From Actinomadura nitritigenes (lineage in GTDB: Bacteria; Actinomycetota; Actinomycetes; Streptosporangiales; Streptosporangiaceae), in assembly GCF_017573545.1 (NCBI RefSeq), contig NZ_JAGEOK010000010.1, positions 1 to 64,000 on the forward strand: a DNA stretch of 64,000 nt. Direction: 5' to 3'. The notes below the pieces were generated by a model. That model was not told where the DNA came from, made no database searches, and saw only the letters and a program-made list of their open reading frames with translations. The translations under genes and the position numbers were made by a program. Below are positions 1 to 8,304 of this stretch, piece by piece. Positions within the stretch are counted from its first letter, which is position 1. Each line of letters begins with the position of its first letter.

Positions 1-129
1 TTGGGCGGGTACGGGTACACGCGGGAGTTCCCGGTGGAGCGGATGATGCGCGACGCCAAGATCACCCAGATCTACGAGGGCACCAACCAGATCCAGCGCA
101 TGGTCATCGCCCGCCAGCTCCTCAAGTGA
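1..129 (+). CDS. Acyl-CoA dehydrogenase, C-terminal end (partial)
   Basis: The window opens inside an ORF whose last 42 residues are visible. They contain [19 protein letters not shown] and [15 protein letters not shown], the FAD/CoA-proximal C-terminal signature of acyl-CoA dehydrogenases. The enzyme oxidises an acyl-CoA to the 2,3-enoyl-CoA and passes electrons to electron transfer flavoprotein. The 5-prime end lies outside the window, so substrate class and catalytic Glu cannot be judged. A second full-length family member lies at 40526-41674. Confidence 0.93.
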   Translation: MGGYGYTREFPVERMMRDAKITQIYEGTNQIQRMVIARQLLK

Positions 130-282
130 CCCGGCGCTCGTACCCGCGACCGGACCGCGGCTGACGGGCCTTCCCGCGGGAAGACCCCCAGGACGGCGGA
201 TGACGGCGAAAGGGCTGTCGCCGCCGGGGGAGTGCCGTCAGGATGGTGGTGCCGGCGGTCCACCGCGGACGAGGGAGCGCGC

Positions 283-1086
283 ATGAGCGGAACAGGGCCC
301 GTACCCGAGATCGACACGAGCACCTCGCACGTGGCGCGCATCTGGAACTACTGGCTGGGCGGCAAGGACAACTATCCCGTCGACCGGGAGGTCGGCGACC
401 AGATCCTCGGGATCCTCCCGGACGTGGCGCGCCTCGCCCGCGCGTCCCGGCTGTTCCTCAACCGGGTGGTCTGGCACCTGGCCGCCGAGGCGGGCGTCCG
501 CCAGTTCGTCGACATCGGGACGGGCCTCCCCACCGTCGACAACACCCACGAGGTCGCGCAGCGCGCGGCGCCCGACGCGAAGATCGTCTACGTGGACAAC
601 GACCCGCTGGTCCTCGCGCACGCGCAGGCGCTCCTCACCAGCACCCCCGAGGGCGCGACCGCCTACGTCGACGCCGACCTGCGCGACCCGGACCGCATCA
701 TCGCGAAGGCCGCCGAGACCGTCGACCTCGATCGTCCCGTCGCGCTCACGCTGATGGGCATCCTGGAGTTCGTCACCGACGACGAGCAGGCGTACGCGGT
801 CGTCCGGCGGCTGCTGGACGCGGTGCCGCCCGGCAGCTACTTCGCCATGTACGACGGGACGAACGTCGTCCACGGCGAGGCGTCCGACCGGATCGTCGAC
901 GTGTGGAACGCCTCCGGCAACGCCGGCCTGGTGCTGCGCACGCCCGAGGGCATCCGCCGCTTCTTCGACGGCCTCGAACTGCTGGACCCCGGCGTCGTCC
1001 CGGTGAACGAGTGGCGGCCCGAGGTGACCGTCGGGACCGAGCCGGAGCCCGTCGACGCCTACGGCGGCGTCGGCCGCAAGCCCTAG
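283..1086 (+). CDS. SAM-dependent methyltransferase, DUF574 family
   Basis: This 267-residue protein has the family N-terminus IDTSTSHVARIWNYWLGGKD followed by the SAM-binding region FVDIGTGLPT and the acidic strand IVYVDNDPLVLAHA. Those motifs define the actinomycete DUF574 (PF04672) methyltransferases, which have a Rossmann fold and unknown substrates. The ATG at 283 is chosen because GAGGGAG precedes it and the protein then begins close to the conserved IDTST block. A paralogue is encoded at 9096-9911. The stop overlaps the stop of the convergent downstream gene. The fold is secure and the substrate unknown. Confidence 0.9.
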   Translation: MSGTGPVPEIDTSTSHVARIWNYWLGGKDNYPVDREVGDQILGILPDVARLARASRLFLNRVVWHLAAEAGVRQFVDIGTGLPTVDNTHEVAQRAAPDAKIVYVDNDPLVLAHAQALLTSTPEGATAYVDADLRDPDRIIAKAAETVDLDRPVALTLMGILEFVTDDEQAYAVVRRLLDAVPPGSYFAMYDGTNVVHGEASDRIVDVWNASGNAGLVLRTPEGIRRFFDGLELLDPGVVPVNEWRPEVTVGTEPEPVDAYGGVGRKP

Positions 1087-1940
1087 CCCGGACCCCGGCC
1101 GCCGGGGGCCCCGTCCGCGTGCCGAAGGATCTCGGTGATCGCGAACGCCGCGTCGAGCCGCCCGCCCTGCACGGCGGCCTTGTAGTAGACGAGCGCGGCC
1201 TCCCCGTCCGCCGCCGCGCCGCCCCGGCCCGCCTGGTCGCCGAGCAGGTGGGCGCGGCGGGCCGCCTCCGCGGCGTCCAGCCCGTCGGGCGAGGCGTCCA
1301 GCAGGTCCAGCGCGCCGGGATGGCCGGCCGCCGCGGCCTCGATCAGCAGCGGGACGGTCTCCCCGCCGCGGGCCGGGTCGGTGCCGAGCAGCACCGCGAC
1401 CCGGTAGAGCGCGTCGGCGTCCCCGGCCGCCGCGCGATCGAGCAGCGCCCGGCCGCGCGGGCCGTACCCGGCGACGGTCGCCCGCTGCGACTCCGTCAGC
1501 CGCACCGGCCTGACCGGTTCCCCCTCCGGCGGCGCGAGCGCGCGCCCCGGCCCCGTGCTCTCCGTATCCGCGGGCGGGCGGGGCGGCGGGACGGTCCGGC
1601 CCGGGGACCGGGCGGCGCGCAGCCGGGCCTGCCACGCGGGCAGCGACGCGGTGCCCGGATCGCCGGAGCGCACGCCGGTCTCCCAGGCGCGGCGCTGGCA
1701 GCAGAGCACGAAGCTCGCCACCCAGGCGGCGGTGGGGAGCCGCTTGCGCCGCCCGGCGAGCACGTCGAAGATCCCGGTCGTCGACAGCGACGGGAGGTCC
1801 CGCCGGCCGTAGAGCTCGCCGAGGTGCTCGGAGACCTCCGCGAGCCTGCGGTACGGCGGCCGGTTGCAGGAGTCGTAGAGCGCGTTGAGCGCGCGGATGA
1901 AGGCGTCCGGCCCGGCGGGCCGGGAAGCGTCGTCGATCAT
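1083..1940 (-). CDS. Helix-turn-helix-like N-domain protein with Sel1/TPR-type C-terminus
   Basis: The 285-residue product begins with an alpha-helical block of about 90 residues (FIRALNALYDSCNRPPYRRL, then LPSLSTTGIFDVLAGRRKRLP). This resembles the DNA-binding-like N-domain found in many actinomycete signalling proteins. A proline-rich linker follows, then Ala-rich helices such as GDADALYRVAVLLGTDPARG that look like Sel1/TPR repeats. The start is the ATG giving MIDDASRP. It lies 84 bp downstream of the XRE gene on the same strand, so the two may be cotranscribed. Its TAG stop overlaps the TAG of the convergent methyltransferase. The function is not known. Confidence 0.72.
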   Translation of the reverse strand: MIDDASRPAGPDAFIRALNALYDSCNRPPYRRLAEVSEHLGELYGRRDLPSLSTTGIFDVLAGRRKRLPTAAWVASFVLCCQRRAWETGVRSGDPGTASLPAWQARLRAARSPGRTVPPPRPPADTESTGPGRALAPPEGEPVRPVRLTESQRATVAGYGPRGRALLDRAAAGDADALYRVAVLLGTDPARGGETVPLLIEAAAAGHPGALDLLDASPDGLDAAEAARRAHLLGDQAGRGGAAADGEAALVYYKAAVQGGRLDAAFAITEILRHADGAPGGRGPG

Positions 1941-2024
1941 GTCTGGTCGCCCTTGCCGGCAGGGAGCTGACCTGTCCGGCTTCATGCTGCCAGCCGGGCG
2001 GCCCGGCCGGGGCCCGTATCGCCA

Positions 2025-2915
2025 TCACAGGCCGCGCAGGATCCGCCACAGGATCGCCTGCGTCGCGGTGGCGGGCGCGGCGGCCAGCACGAGCCGGTTC
2101 ATGGTGTGCCAGTAGGGCACCGCGCCCGGCCCGGACGGGTACACCGCCCCGTTCAATCGTTCCACGTACACGACGTCGGGCAGTTCGGGCTGCGGCGGCC
2201 GCAGCAGCGAGAACGACCCGCCGGCCACGGGCGGCGCCGCGTCCGCCGCCAGCGGCAGCACCTGCAGGGTGACGTGGGGCAGGTCGCAGACGTCCAGCAG
2301 GTGCTCGAACTGCGCGAAGGCGACCGTCCGCCCACCCGGCCCGCGCCGCAGCGCGGCCTCCTCGATCACCGCCCACAGCCGCGCGGGCGCCGGCCTGTGC
2401 AGGATGCGGCGCCGGACGGCCCGCAGCTCGGCGAGCCGCTCCGCCTCGCCGGCGCCCCGGTGCTCACCGAACAGCGCGCGCGTGTACGCCTCCGTCTGCA
2501 GCAGGTCCGGGACGACCTGTGCCTCGTAGGCGCGGATGAGGCTTGCCGACTGCTCCAGCTCCAGGTACGGCTCGTACCAGCGCGGGACCACGTCCCGGAA
2601 CGCGGACCACCAGCGGGACGCGTTCGCCTGCCGCGCCAGGCCCAGCAGCGTGGCGACCGCGGCCCGGTCGGTGGCGCCGTACGCGGCGCACAGGTCCGCG
2701 ACCTCGCGCAGCCGCAGCTCCGCCCGGCCGAGTTCCAGCCGGCTGATCCAGGTCCGCGACCGGCGGAGCACGGCCTCGGCGTCCTCCAGGCTGTGGCCGC
2801 CGGCCTCGCGCAGCCGCCGCAGCTGGGCGCCGAGGACCATCCTGGCCACCGTGGGGCCGGTCTCCCACTCCTCGTGGAAGCCGTCTCCGGCCTGTTCGGC
2901 CGCACCTGTGCTCAT
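2025..2915 (-). CDS. XRE-family regulator with DUF5753 domain
   Basis: Residues 25-80 form an XRE helix-turn-helix (LGAQLRRLREAGGHSLEDAE, then SRTWISRLELGRAELRLREV). The rest is a DUF5753 domain with its signatures RWWSAFRDVVPRWYEPYLEL and VVPDLLQTEAYTRALF. Such proteins usually act as DNA-binding partners of small DUF397 proteins in actinomycete developmental and secondary-metabolism regulation. No DUF397 gene is adjacent here; the downstream gene encodes the Sel1/TPR-like protein. The family call is firm, but the targets are unknown. Confidence 0.9.
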   Translation of the reverse strand: MSTGAAEQAGDGFHEEWETGPTVARMVLGAQLRRLREAGGHSLEDAEAVLRRSRTWISRLELGRAELRLREVADLCAAYGATDRAAVATLLGLARQANASRWWSAFRDVVPRWYEPYLELEQSASLIRAYEAQVVPDLLQTEAYTRALFGEHRGAGEAERLAELRAVRRRILHRPAPARLWAVIEEAALRRGPGGRTVAFAQFEHLLDVCDLPHVTLQVLPLAADAAPPVAGGSFSLLRPPQPELPDVVYVERLNGAVYPSGPGAVPYWHTMNRLVLAAAPATATQAILWRILRGL

Positions 2916-3085
2916 GCCTGCCTCTGCGCGGACCGCCGTGGGGGCGTTCCCCGCCGAACGCTAACCCAGCGCCGCGCGGCGTGTCCCGCGGTTCGGCGGG
3001 CGGCGGGCGTTGCCGCACCGGACCCCGCTCGCTACGCTGGCCGATAAACGGGGAGTTCCCCGTTTTCCCTCCCGAGAGGATTCCC

Positions 3086-3487
3086 GTGACCCCCACCATC
3101 GAGGACCGGCTGGCGATCACCGATGTGATCTCGCTGCACGGCCACTACGCCGACACCGGCGAGCTCGACCGCATGACGGAGCTGTTCACCGAGGACGTCG
3201 TCTACGACGTGACCGCCATCGGCGGCGGCCTGATCGAGGGCCGCGCCGCGCTGAAGCAGGCCGCCCTGGACCTCGGCGACCGCAACCCGCTGGCCCACCA
3301 CGTCACCAACGTCGTCGTCACCGGCGTGGACGGGGACCGCGCGCACGCCGTCTCGAAGGCCATCGCCCTGCTGCCGGACCGCGGCTGCGTCGGCGCCACC
3401 TACGACGACACGCTGGTGCGCGACGGCGACGGGTGGCTGATCCGCCGCCGCACGATCCGCCCGCGCCGCACGCCCCTGACGCCCTGA
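3086..3487 (+). CDS. SnoaL-like (NTF2-fold) nuclear transport factor 2 family protein
   Basis: The 133-residue product has the SnoaL-like 4 layout. An N-terminal helix IEDRLAITDVISLHGHYADT is followed by MTELFTEDVVYDV and the beta-sheet segment AHHVTNVVVTGVDGDRAHA. The cone-shaped NTF2 fold serves as a small-molecule cyclase, isomerase or binding protein. No catalytic identity can be assigned. The GTG at 3086 is preferred because CGAGAGGA lies just upstream and longer starts would add a low-complexity extension. Confidence 0.85.
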   Translation: MTPTIEDRLAITDVISLHGHYADTGELDRMTELFTEDVVYDVTAIGGGLIEGRAALKQAALDLGDRNPLAHHVTNVVVTGVDGDRAHAVSKAIALLPDRGCVGATYDDTLVRDGDGWLIRRRTIRPRRTPLTP

Positions 3488-3585
3488 CCGCGCCCGGCGC
3501 GGCGGGGCGGGGCGCCCGTGGGCGGCGGACCTGGCCGAAATAGCATGTGCGAGGCCGCTGGAGTCGACCACGTGAGGAGCGGTTC

Positions 3586-4536
3586 GTGCGAGACATCGCC
3601 GTGTTCAGCGGGAGCGCCCACCCCGAGCTCGCCGCCGAGGTCTGCGCCCATCTGGGGGTCCCGCTGAGCCCGGCCCGGGTGTCCCGGTTCGCCAACGACT
3701 GCCTCGAGGTCCAGCTCCAGGCCAACTGCCGCGAGCGGGACGTGTTCCTCATCCAGCCGCTCGTCGCGCCCGTCCAGGAGCACCTGGTCGAGCTGCTCCT
3801 CATGTGCGACGCGGCGCGCGGCGCGTCCGCGAGCCGCATCACCGTCGTGATGCCGCACTACTCCTACGCGCGGTCCGACAAGAAGGACGCGCCGCGCATC
3901 TCGATCGGCGGCCGGCTCGTCGCCGACCTGCTCGTCGCGTCCGGCGCGAGCCGCGTGCTGGCGATGACGCTGCACTCGCCGCAGGTGCACGGCTTCTTCT
4001 CCGTCCCGGTGGACCACCTGCACGCGCTCCGCGAGCTCGCCGAGCACTTCCGGCAGTACGACCTGTCGCGCACCACCGTCGTCTCGCCCGACCTCGGCAA
4101 CGCCAAGGAGGCCGCGGCCTTCGCCCGGCTGCTCGGCGCGCAGGTGGCGGCCGGCGCCAAGCAGCGCTTCTCCGACGACCGGGTGCGGATCAGCTCGGTC
4201 ATCGGCGAGATCGCGGGCCGGGACGTGATCGTGCTGGACGACGAGATCGCCAAGGGCAGCACCGTCCTGGAGCTGCTGGACCGGCTCCGCGAGCTCGGCC
4301 CGCGCACCGTCCGGGTCGCCTGCACCCACGGCCTGTTCTCGGCGGGCGCGCTGCAGCGGCTGTCCGCCGAGCCGGACGTGCTGGAGATCGTCTGCACCAA
4401 CACCGTGCCCGTCCCTGACGGCGAGCGCGGCGACAAGCTGCGGGTCCTGTCCATCGCCCCGGCCCTGGCCGAGGCGGTCCGCCGCATCCACAACGGCGAG
4501 TCGGTCAGCGCCCTCTTCGAAAGCCCCCACCCCTGA
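3586..4536 (+). CDS. Ribose-phosphate pyrophosphokinase (PRPP synthetase) paralogue
   Basis: The 316-residue protein matches PRPP synthetases end to end. It has the N-terminal nucleotide region FANDCLEVQLQANCRERDVF, the flexible-loop region MPHYSYARSDKKDAPRIS, and VVSPDLGNAKEAAAFARLLG. These enzymes transfer pyrophosphate from ATP to ribose 5-phosphate. The PRPP-binding loop is unusual: it reads IVLDDEIAKGST, where the classical form is close to DDMIDTGGT. It may therefore be a divergent second copy rather than the housekeeping enzyme. GTG 3586 follows a GAGGAGCG ribosome binding site. Confidence 0.9.
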   Translation: MRDIAVFSGSAHPELAAEVCAHLGVPLSPARVSRFANDCLEVQLQANCRERDVFLIQPLVAPVQEHLVELLLMCDAARGASASRITVVMPHYSYARSDKKDAPRISIGGRLVADLLVASGASRVLAMTLHSPQVHGFFSVPVDHLHALRELAEHFRQYDLSRTTVVSPDLGNAKEAAAFARLLGAQVAAGAKQRFSDDRVRISSVIGEIAGRDVIVLDDEIAKGSTVLELLDRLRELGPRTVRVACTHGLFSAGALQRLSAEPDVLEIVCTNTVPVPDGERGDKLRVLSIAPALAEAVRRIHNGESVSALFESPHP

Positions 4537-4556
4537 CCGCTCCGGGGCGGGGTCAG
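4533..4556. terminator. Hairpin between convergent genes
   Basis: CTGACC at 4533-4538 pairs with GGTCAG at 4551-4556 around a GC-rich loop. Both flanking stop codons lie inside the arms. This is a plausible bidirectional, T-tract-less terminator of the actinomycete type. Confidence 0.45.
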
Positions 4557-4873
4557 AGGAGCATGTCGCTGCCGCCGGACTCTTCTTCGCCGTCGGTCGT
4601 GTGCTCGGGTTCGAGGTACTCGTCCTCGGGCCAGAGCTCGTTGGCGAGGAAGGCGAGGTACTCCTCGTCGCCCGGGTCGAGTTCGGCGGTCATGGACTCG
4701 GGATGGACGCCGCCGGGGTCGGTGGCGAGGTCGGCGACGGGGTCGGGAGCGGGGTCGGCGGCGGACGCGGGCTCGATGGCGGGCGGCCCGTCCTGGGCAG
4801 GGGGCGCCGCGGGACGAAGCAGGCACAGGCCGAACAGGGCGGCCACTGACACCAGGACCAGGACTGTGATCAC
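4553..4873 (-). CDS. Small single-TM protein with acidic HPES/EEYLA/WPxDEYL tail
   Basis: The product has about 106 residues: one membrane segment at the very N-terminus (TVLVLVSVAALFGLCLLRP), a Pro/Ala/Asp-rich linker, then an acidic tail containing HPESMTAELDPG, EEYLAFLA and WPEDEYLEPEH. The same motifs recur in the protein at 8305-8799, so the two are paralogues. I know no named family. GTG 4873 is preferred over ATG 4909 because that ATG lies in a motif shared upstream of both genes, and in the paralogue the matching ATG is followed at once by TAA. A ribosome binding site AAAGGA precedes the GTG. The acidic tail probably faces the cytoplasm and binds a partner, which is inference. Confidence 0.7.
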   Translation of the reverse strand: MITVLVLVSVAALFGLCLLRPAAPPAQDGPPAIEPASAADPAPDPVADLATDPGGVHPESMTAELDPGDEEYLAFLANELWPEDEYLEPEHTTDGEEESGGSDMLL

Positions 4874-4905
4874 GACACCACCCCGTCCTTTCGCGGTCGA
4901 GTTCC

Positions 4906-4919
4906 ACATGATTCTTGCG
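4906..4919 (-). promoter_or_regulatory. Upstream motif shared with the paralogous gene at 8305-8799
   Basis: On the minus strand the sequence reads CGCAAGAATCATGT. The gene at 8305-8799 has CGCAAGATCATGT at 8812-8824 in the same relative place. Conservation between otherwise diverged leaders suggests a promoter -10 region or a regulator site. Confidence 0.4.
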
Positions 4920-4973
4920 TAAGTAGCAAAACAGTTGAACGCTACCTGGACGACCTATCGGATGGGAGCCGAC

Positions 4974-5654
4974 ATGCGGGCCGCCGGAGACAATGGCGCT
5001 GTGGAGTCTCATGCGGCGGTCGACGAGCGGGCCCGCGAACTGGCCCGCGTCGTCTGGGATCACCTGGTGCTCACCGGCCCCCTCTCCAAGGCTGACGCGA
5101 TCCTCGCGCTGGGGTGCCACGACACGCGGGTGGCGGCGCACGCGGCGAGGCTTTAGCACGCGGGATGGGCTCCGGTGGTGGTCGTCACCGGCGGCCGCGG
5201 CAAGATCACTTCGGCGTGGACGGAGACGGAGGCCCAGGTCTTCGCGCGTGTGGCGCGCGACCAGGGGGTTCCGGAGGGCGCCCTGCTGCTGGAGGAGACC
5301 GCCACGAACACGGGGGAGAACATCACCGCGACCAGACGGTTGCTTGACGGACGCCTCGATCTGCGGAGCGGGATTTTGGTCGCCAAGCCGTACATGACCC
5401 GGCGGGCACTGGCCACGGCGCGCAGACAGTGGCCCGAAGCGGACTGGATCGCGGCCTGTCCGGACCTCGGGTACGACGCGTACGGGACCGGGGACGACGA
5501 GCGTCGGTTCATCGAGCTGATGGTCGGCGACCTGCAGCGGATGGAGGTGTACGCCGAGCGGGGGTTCCAGGTGCCGATGCCGGTCCCGGTGGCGGTGTGG
5601 GCGGCGTACGAGGAACTGGTCGCGCTCGGATACGACCGGCACGTGATCCGGTGA
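4974..5654 (+). pseudogene. YdcF/SanA-type DUF218 protein interrupted by in-frame TAG
   Basis: Two adjacent ORFs in one frame together make a complete YdcF-like DUF218 protein. The first part ends ADAILALGCHDTRVAAHAARL, then comes TAG at 5154-5156. The same frame continues HAGWAPVVVVTGGRGKITS and NTGENITATRRLL through to the stop at 5654. A canonical strand-helix-strand of the fold spans the stop, so a single-base nonsense change (for example from TAC or CAG) explains the break. YdcF-like proteins are envelope-associated or cytosolic DUF218 enzymes of uncertain reaction. ATG 4974 follows GGGAG. A sequencing error or readthrough cannot be excluded. Confidence 0.8.
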
Positions 5655-5673
5655 CGGTGGCACAATCGGACGC

Positions 5674-7830
5674 ATGGCGTCAGTGACCACTTACTGCCGG
5701 ATCTGCGAGCCGCTGTGCGGGCTGGAGGCCACCGTCGAGGACGGGAAGGTCGTCCGGATCCGCCCCGACAAGGAGCATCCGCTGTCCCGGGGGTTCGCCT
5801 GCCCCAAGGGCATCGCGATGACCGAGGTCCAGAACGACCCGGACCGGGTCGTGCATCCGCTGCGGCGCCGCCCGGACGGCGGGTTCGAGCGGGTGAGCTG
5901 GGACGAGGCGCTCGGCGGCATCGCCGGGAGGCTGAACGCCCTGCGCCGCGAGCACGGCGGGTCGTCGATCGGCTGGTACTTCGGCAACCCGGCGACGTTC
6001 TCCTACAGCCATCCGCTGTGGCTGAACGGGTTCATGGCGGCGCTGAGGTCGCCGCACCTGTACTCGGCGGGCTCGCAGGACGTGAACAACCGGTTCGCGG
6101 CGAGCGCGCTGCTGTACGGGGCGCCGGTGCTGGTCCCGATCCCCGACCTCAAGCGCACCGGCCTGCTGCTGATGCTCGGCGCGAACCCGCTGGTGTCGCA
6201 CGGCAGCCTGATCACCGCGCCGCGCATCCGCGAGGACCTGTCGGCGATCGTGGCGCGCGGCGGGCGGGTCGTGGTCGCCGACCCGCGCCGGACCGAGACG
6301 GCCCGCGCCTACGAGCACCTCCCCGTCCGCCCGGACGGGGACGCCTGGCTGCTGCTCTCGATGCTCCACGTGATCTTCGAGGAGGGGCTGCAGGACCGCG
6401 CCGCCTGCGCGCGCCAGGCGTCCGGCGCCGGGGAGCTGCGCGCGCTCGCGGACGGCTTCCCGCCCGAGGAGACCGAGGCCCGCAGCGGCGTCCCGGCGGC
6501 GGCCGTCCGGGAGCTGGCCCGCGATCTGGCGCGGGCCGAGCGGGCCGTCGTGTACGGCCGGACGGGCACCTGCCTCGGCCGGCACGGGACGCTGACCGCG
6601 TTCCTCATCGACGCGGTGACGCTGGTGACCGGCAACCTGGACCGTCCGGGCGGGGCGGTGTTCGGCGCCGCGCCGCTCTGGCTGGACGAGATCCTGCGGC
6701 TGTCCGGGCTCGCGACCTACGGCCGGACCCGCTCGCGTGTCGGCGGGTACCCGGACATCCTCGGCACCTTCCCCGCCGGGGTGATGGCCGAGGAGATCAC
6801 CACGCCCGGTCCGGGACGGCTCCGCGCGCTGGTCGTCTCCGGCGGCAACCCGGCGCTGAGCGTCCCGGGCGGCGAGGCGCTCGGCGGGGCGCTGGACGAG
6901 CTGGACCTGCTGGTCACCATCGACCTCTACGTCACCGACACCGGCCGCAAGGCGGACTACGTGCTGCCGGCGACCACGTTCCTGGAGCGCGAGGACCTGC
7001 CGCTGCCGTTCCTGCAGAACCACCTCACCCCGTACGTGACGTGGACGGAGCCGGTCGTCGCGCCGCGCGGGGAGGCCCGCCAGGAGTGGGAGATCATCGA
7101 GGCGCTGGCGCGCCGGATGGGGATCGGCGTCGGCACGTTCCCCCTGCAGCGCCTCGCGCACCGGCTGGGCGTCCGGCCGTCGCCGCGGTTCCTGGTGGAC
7201 GCGCTGCTGCGAACGGGCCCGGCGGGGGACTGGTACGGCCTGCGCCGGGTGCTCGGCAGGCGCGACGGGCTCAGCCTGCGCCGGCTGCGGAGGTCGCCGC
7301 ACGGCGTCGTGCTCGCCGAGCACCAGCGGACGGGGACGCTGCGCCGCCGCATCCTGCACAAGGACAAGCGGGTGCATCTCGCCCCGCCCGAGATCGCCGC
7401 CGAGGTGCGGCGGCTGGCCGGGGCGCCGGAGCCGCCGGACGGCTTCCCGCTGCGGCTGATCGGCCTCCGCGAGATGCGCTCGCACAACTCCTGGATGCAC
7501 AACGCGCCCGCGCTGATGCGCGGCGGGCGCGTCCAGGCGGCGCGGATCAACCCGAAGGACGCGGCCGCGCACGGGATCGAGGACGGCGCGCCGTGCCGGA
7601 TCACGTCGCCGCACGGGGCGATCGAGCTGACCGCGCTGGTCACCGACGAGATGACCGAGGGCACCGTCGCGGTCCCGCACGGGTGGGGGCACCGGGGCGG
7701 CTGGCGGACGGCGAACGCGGCGGGCGGCGCGAACGTCAACGTGCTCGCGTCGCCGGATCCGGCGGACCTGGAGCCGCTGGCCGGGATGGCGTGGCTGAAC
7801 GCCGTCCCGATCACGATCGGGCCGGCCTGA
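5674..7830 (+). CDS. Molybdopterin-dependent oxidoreductase (formate dehydrogenase/BisC-like)
   Basis: The 718-residue enzyme begins with a 4Fe-4S motif, CRICEPLCGLEATVEDGKVV through FACPKG (C-x2-C-x3-C-x27-C). The molybdopterin-guanine dinucleotide binding domains of the DMSO reductase superfamily follow, with LLMLGANPLVSHGS and VVADPRRTETA. The C-terminal cap domain contains RSHNSWMHNAP, INPKDAAAHGI and VPHGWGH. It probably carries electrons in the cytoplasm, as no Tat signal is visible. The metal-ligand residue is not obvious, so formate, nitrate or biotin-sulfoxide-type substrates cannot be told apart. No fdhD or partner subunit is adjacent. Confidence 0.93.
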   Translation: MASVTTYCRICEPLCGLEATVEDGKVVRIRPDKEHPLSRGFACPKGIAMTEVQNDPDRVVHPLRRRPDGGFERVSWDEALGGIAGRLNALRREHGGSSIGWYFGNPATFSYSHPLWLNGFMAALRSPHLYSAGSQDVNNRFAASALLYGAPVLVPIPDLKRTGLLLMLGANPLVSHGSLITAPRIREDLSAIVARGGRVVVADPRRTETARAYEHLPVRPDGDAWLLLSMLHVIFEEGLQDRAACARQASGAGELRALADGFPPEETEARSGVPAAAVRELARDLARAERAVVYGRTGTCLGRHGTLTAFLIDAVTLVTGNLDRPGGAVFGAAPLWLDEILRLSGLATYGRTRSRVGGYPDILGTFPAGVMAEEITTPGPGRLRALVVSGGNPALSVPGGEALGGALDELDLLVTIDLYVTDTGRKADYVLPATTFLEREDLPLPFLQNHLTPYVTWTEPVVAPRGEARQEWEIIEALARRMGIGVGTFPLQRLAHRLGVRPSPRFLVDALLRTGPAGDWYGLRRVLGRRDGLSLRRLRRSPHGVVLAEHQRTGTLRRRILHKDKRVHLAPPEIAAEVRRLAGAPEPPDGFPLRLIGLREMRSHNSWMHNAPALMRGGRVQAARINPKDAAAHGIEDGAPCRITSPHGAIELTALVTDEMTEGTVAVPHGWGHRGGWRTANAAGGANVNVLASPDPADLEPLAGMAWLNAVPITIGPA

Positions 7831-7956
7831 CCGACGCATGCCGCGCGGCGGGGGCGGTCGCCGGGCGGCACGGCGGGAGGACCGCCGGAGCGGTGCGGCG
7901 GCCTCGCGGGCGGAAGCGGGGAGGAGGCGCGGGGGCCCGCGGGCCGCGCGGCGCCG

Positions 7957-8166
7957 CTAGGCGGCGGTGGTGGGACGGTGCGGGGCGATCACGCGTCCGT
8001 CCGGCAGCAGCTCGCCGGTGTCCTCGAAGACGACGATGCCGTTGCAGAGCAGGCTCCATCCCTGCTCCGGGTGGGCGGCGACGGTTCTCGCGGCCTCGCG
8101 GTCCAGCGCGTCGGGCCGGGGGCACGGCGGCTGGTGCGGGCAGGACGGTGCGCGTTGATCGGTCAC
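7957..8166 (-). CDS. DUF5999 family small protein
   Basis: The 69-residue product contains CPHQPPCPRPDALDREAART, HPEQGWSLLCNGIVVFEDTG and LLPDGRVIAPHRP. I recognise these as the conserved body of the actinomycete DUF5999 family, whose role is unknown. The GTG at 8166 is chosen because GGAGG lies five bases upstream and the length then fits the family. An upstream ATG at 8238 would add an unsupported tail. Confidence 0.85.
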   Translation of the reverse strand: MTDQRAPSCPHQPPCPRPDALDREAARTVAAHPEQGWSLLCNGIVVFEDTGELLPDGRVIAPHRPTTAA

Positions 8167-8304
8167 GGGTTCCTCCACGGACGTCCCTGTGATTAAGGAC
8201 ATAGTGGAAGCCTGCCGCCGTTCGTCCGAAATATGCAAGTCAAGGGGGGATTCTTTACCGTTCGTCGCGTGTGCCGCCGGACAAGTTGGGGCACATCGGG
8301 ACGT

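Noticed and set aside
238..2376. Long 712-codon minus-strand ORF
   Set aside because: It is an out-of-frame shadow of the methyltransferase, Sel1-like and XRE genes, rich in Arg, Ala and Gly; long spurious ORFs are expected at this GC content.
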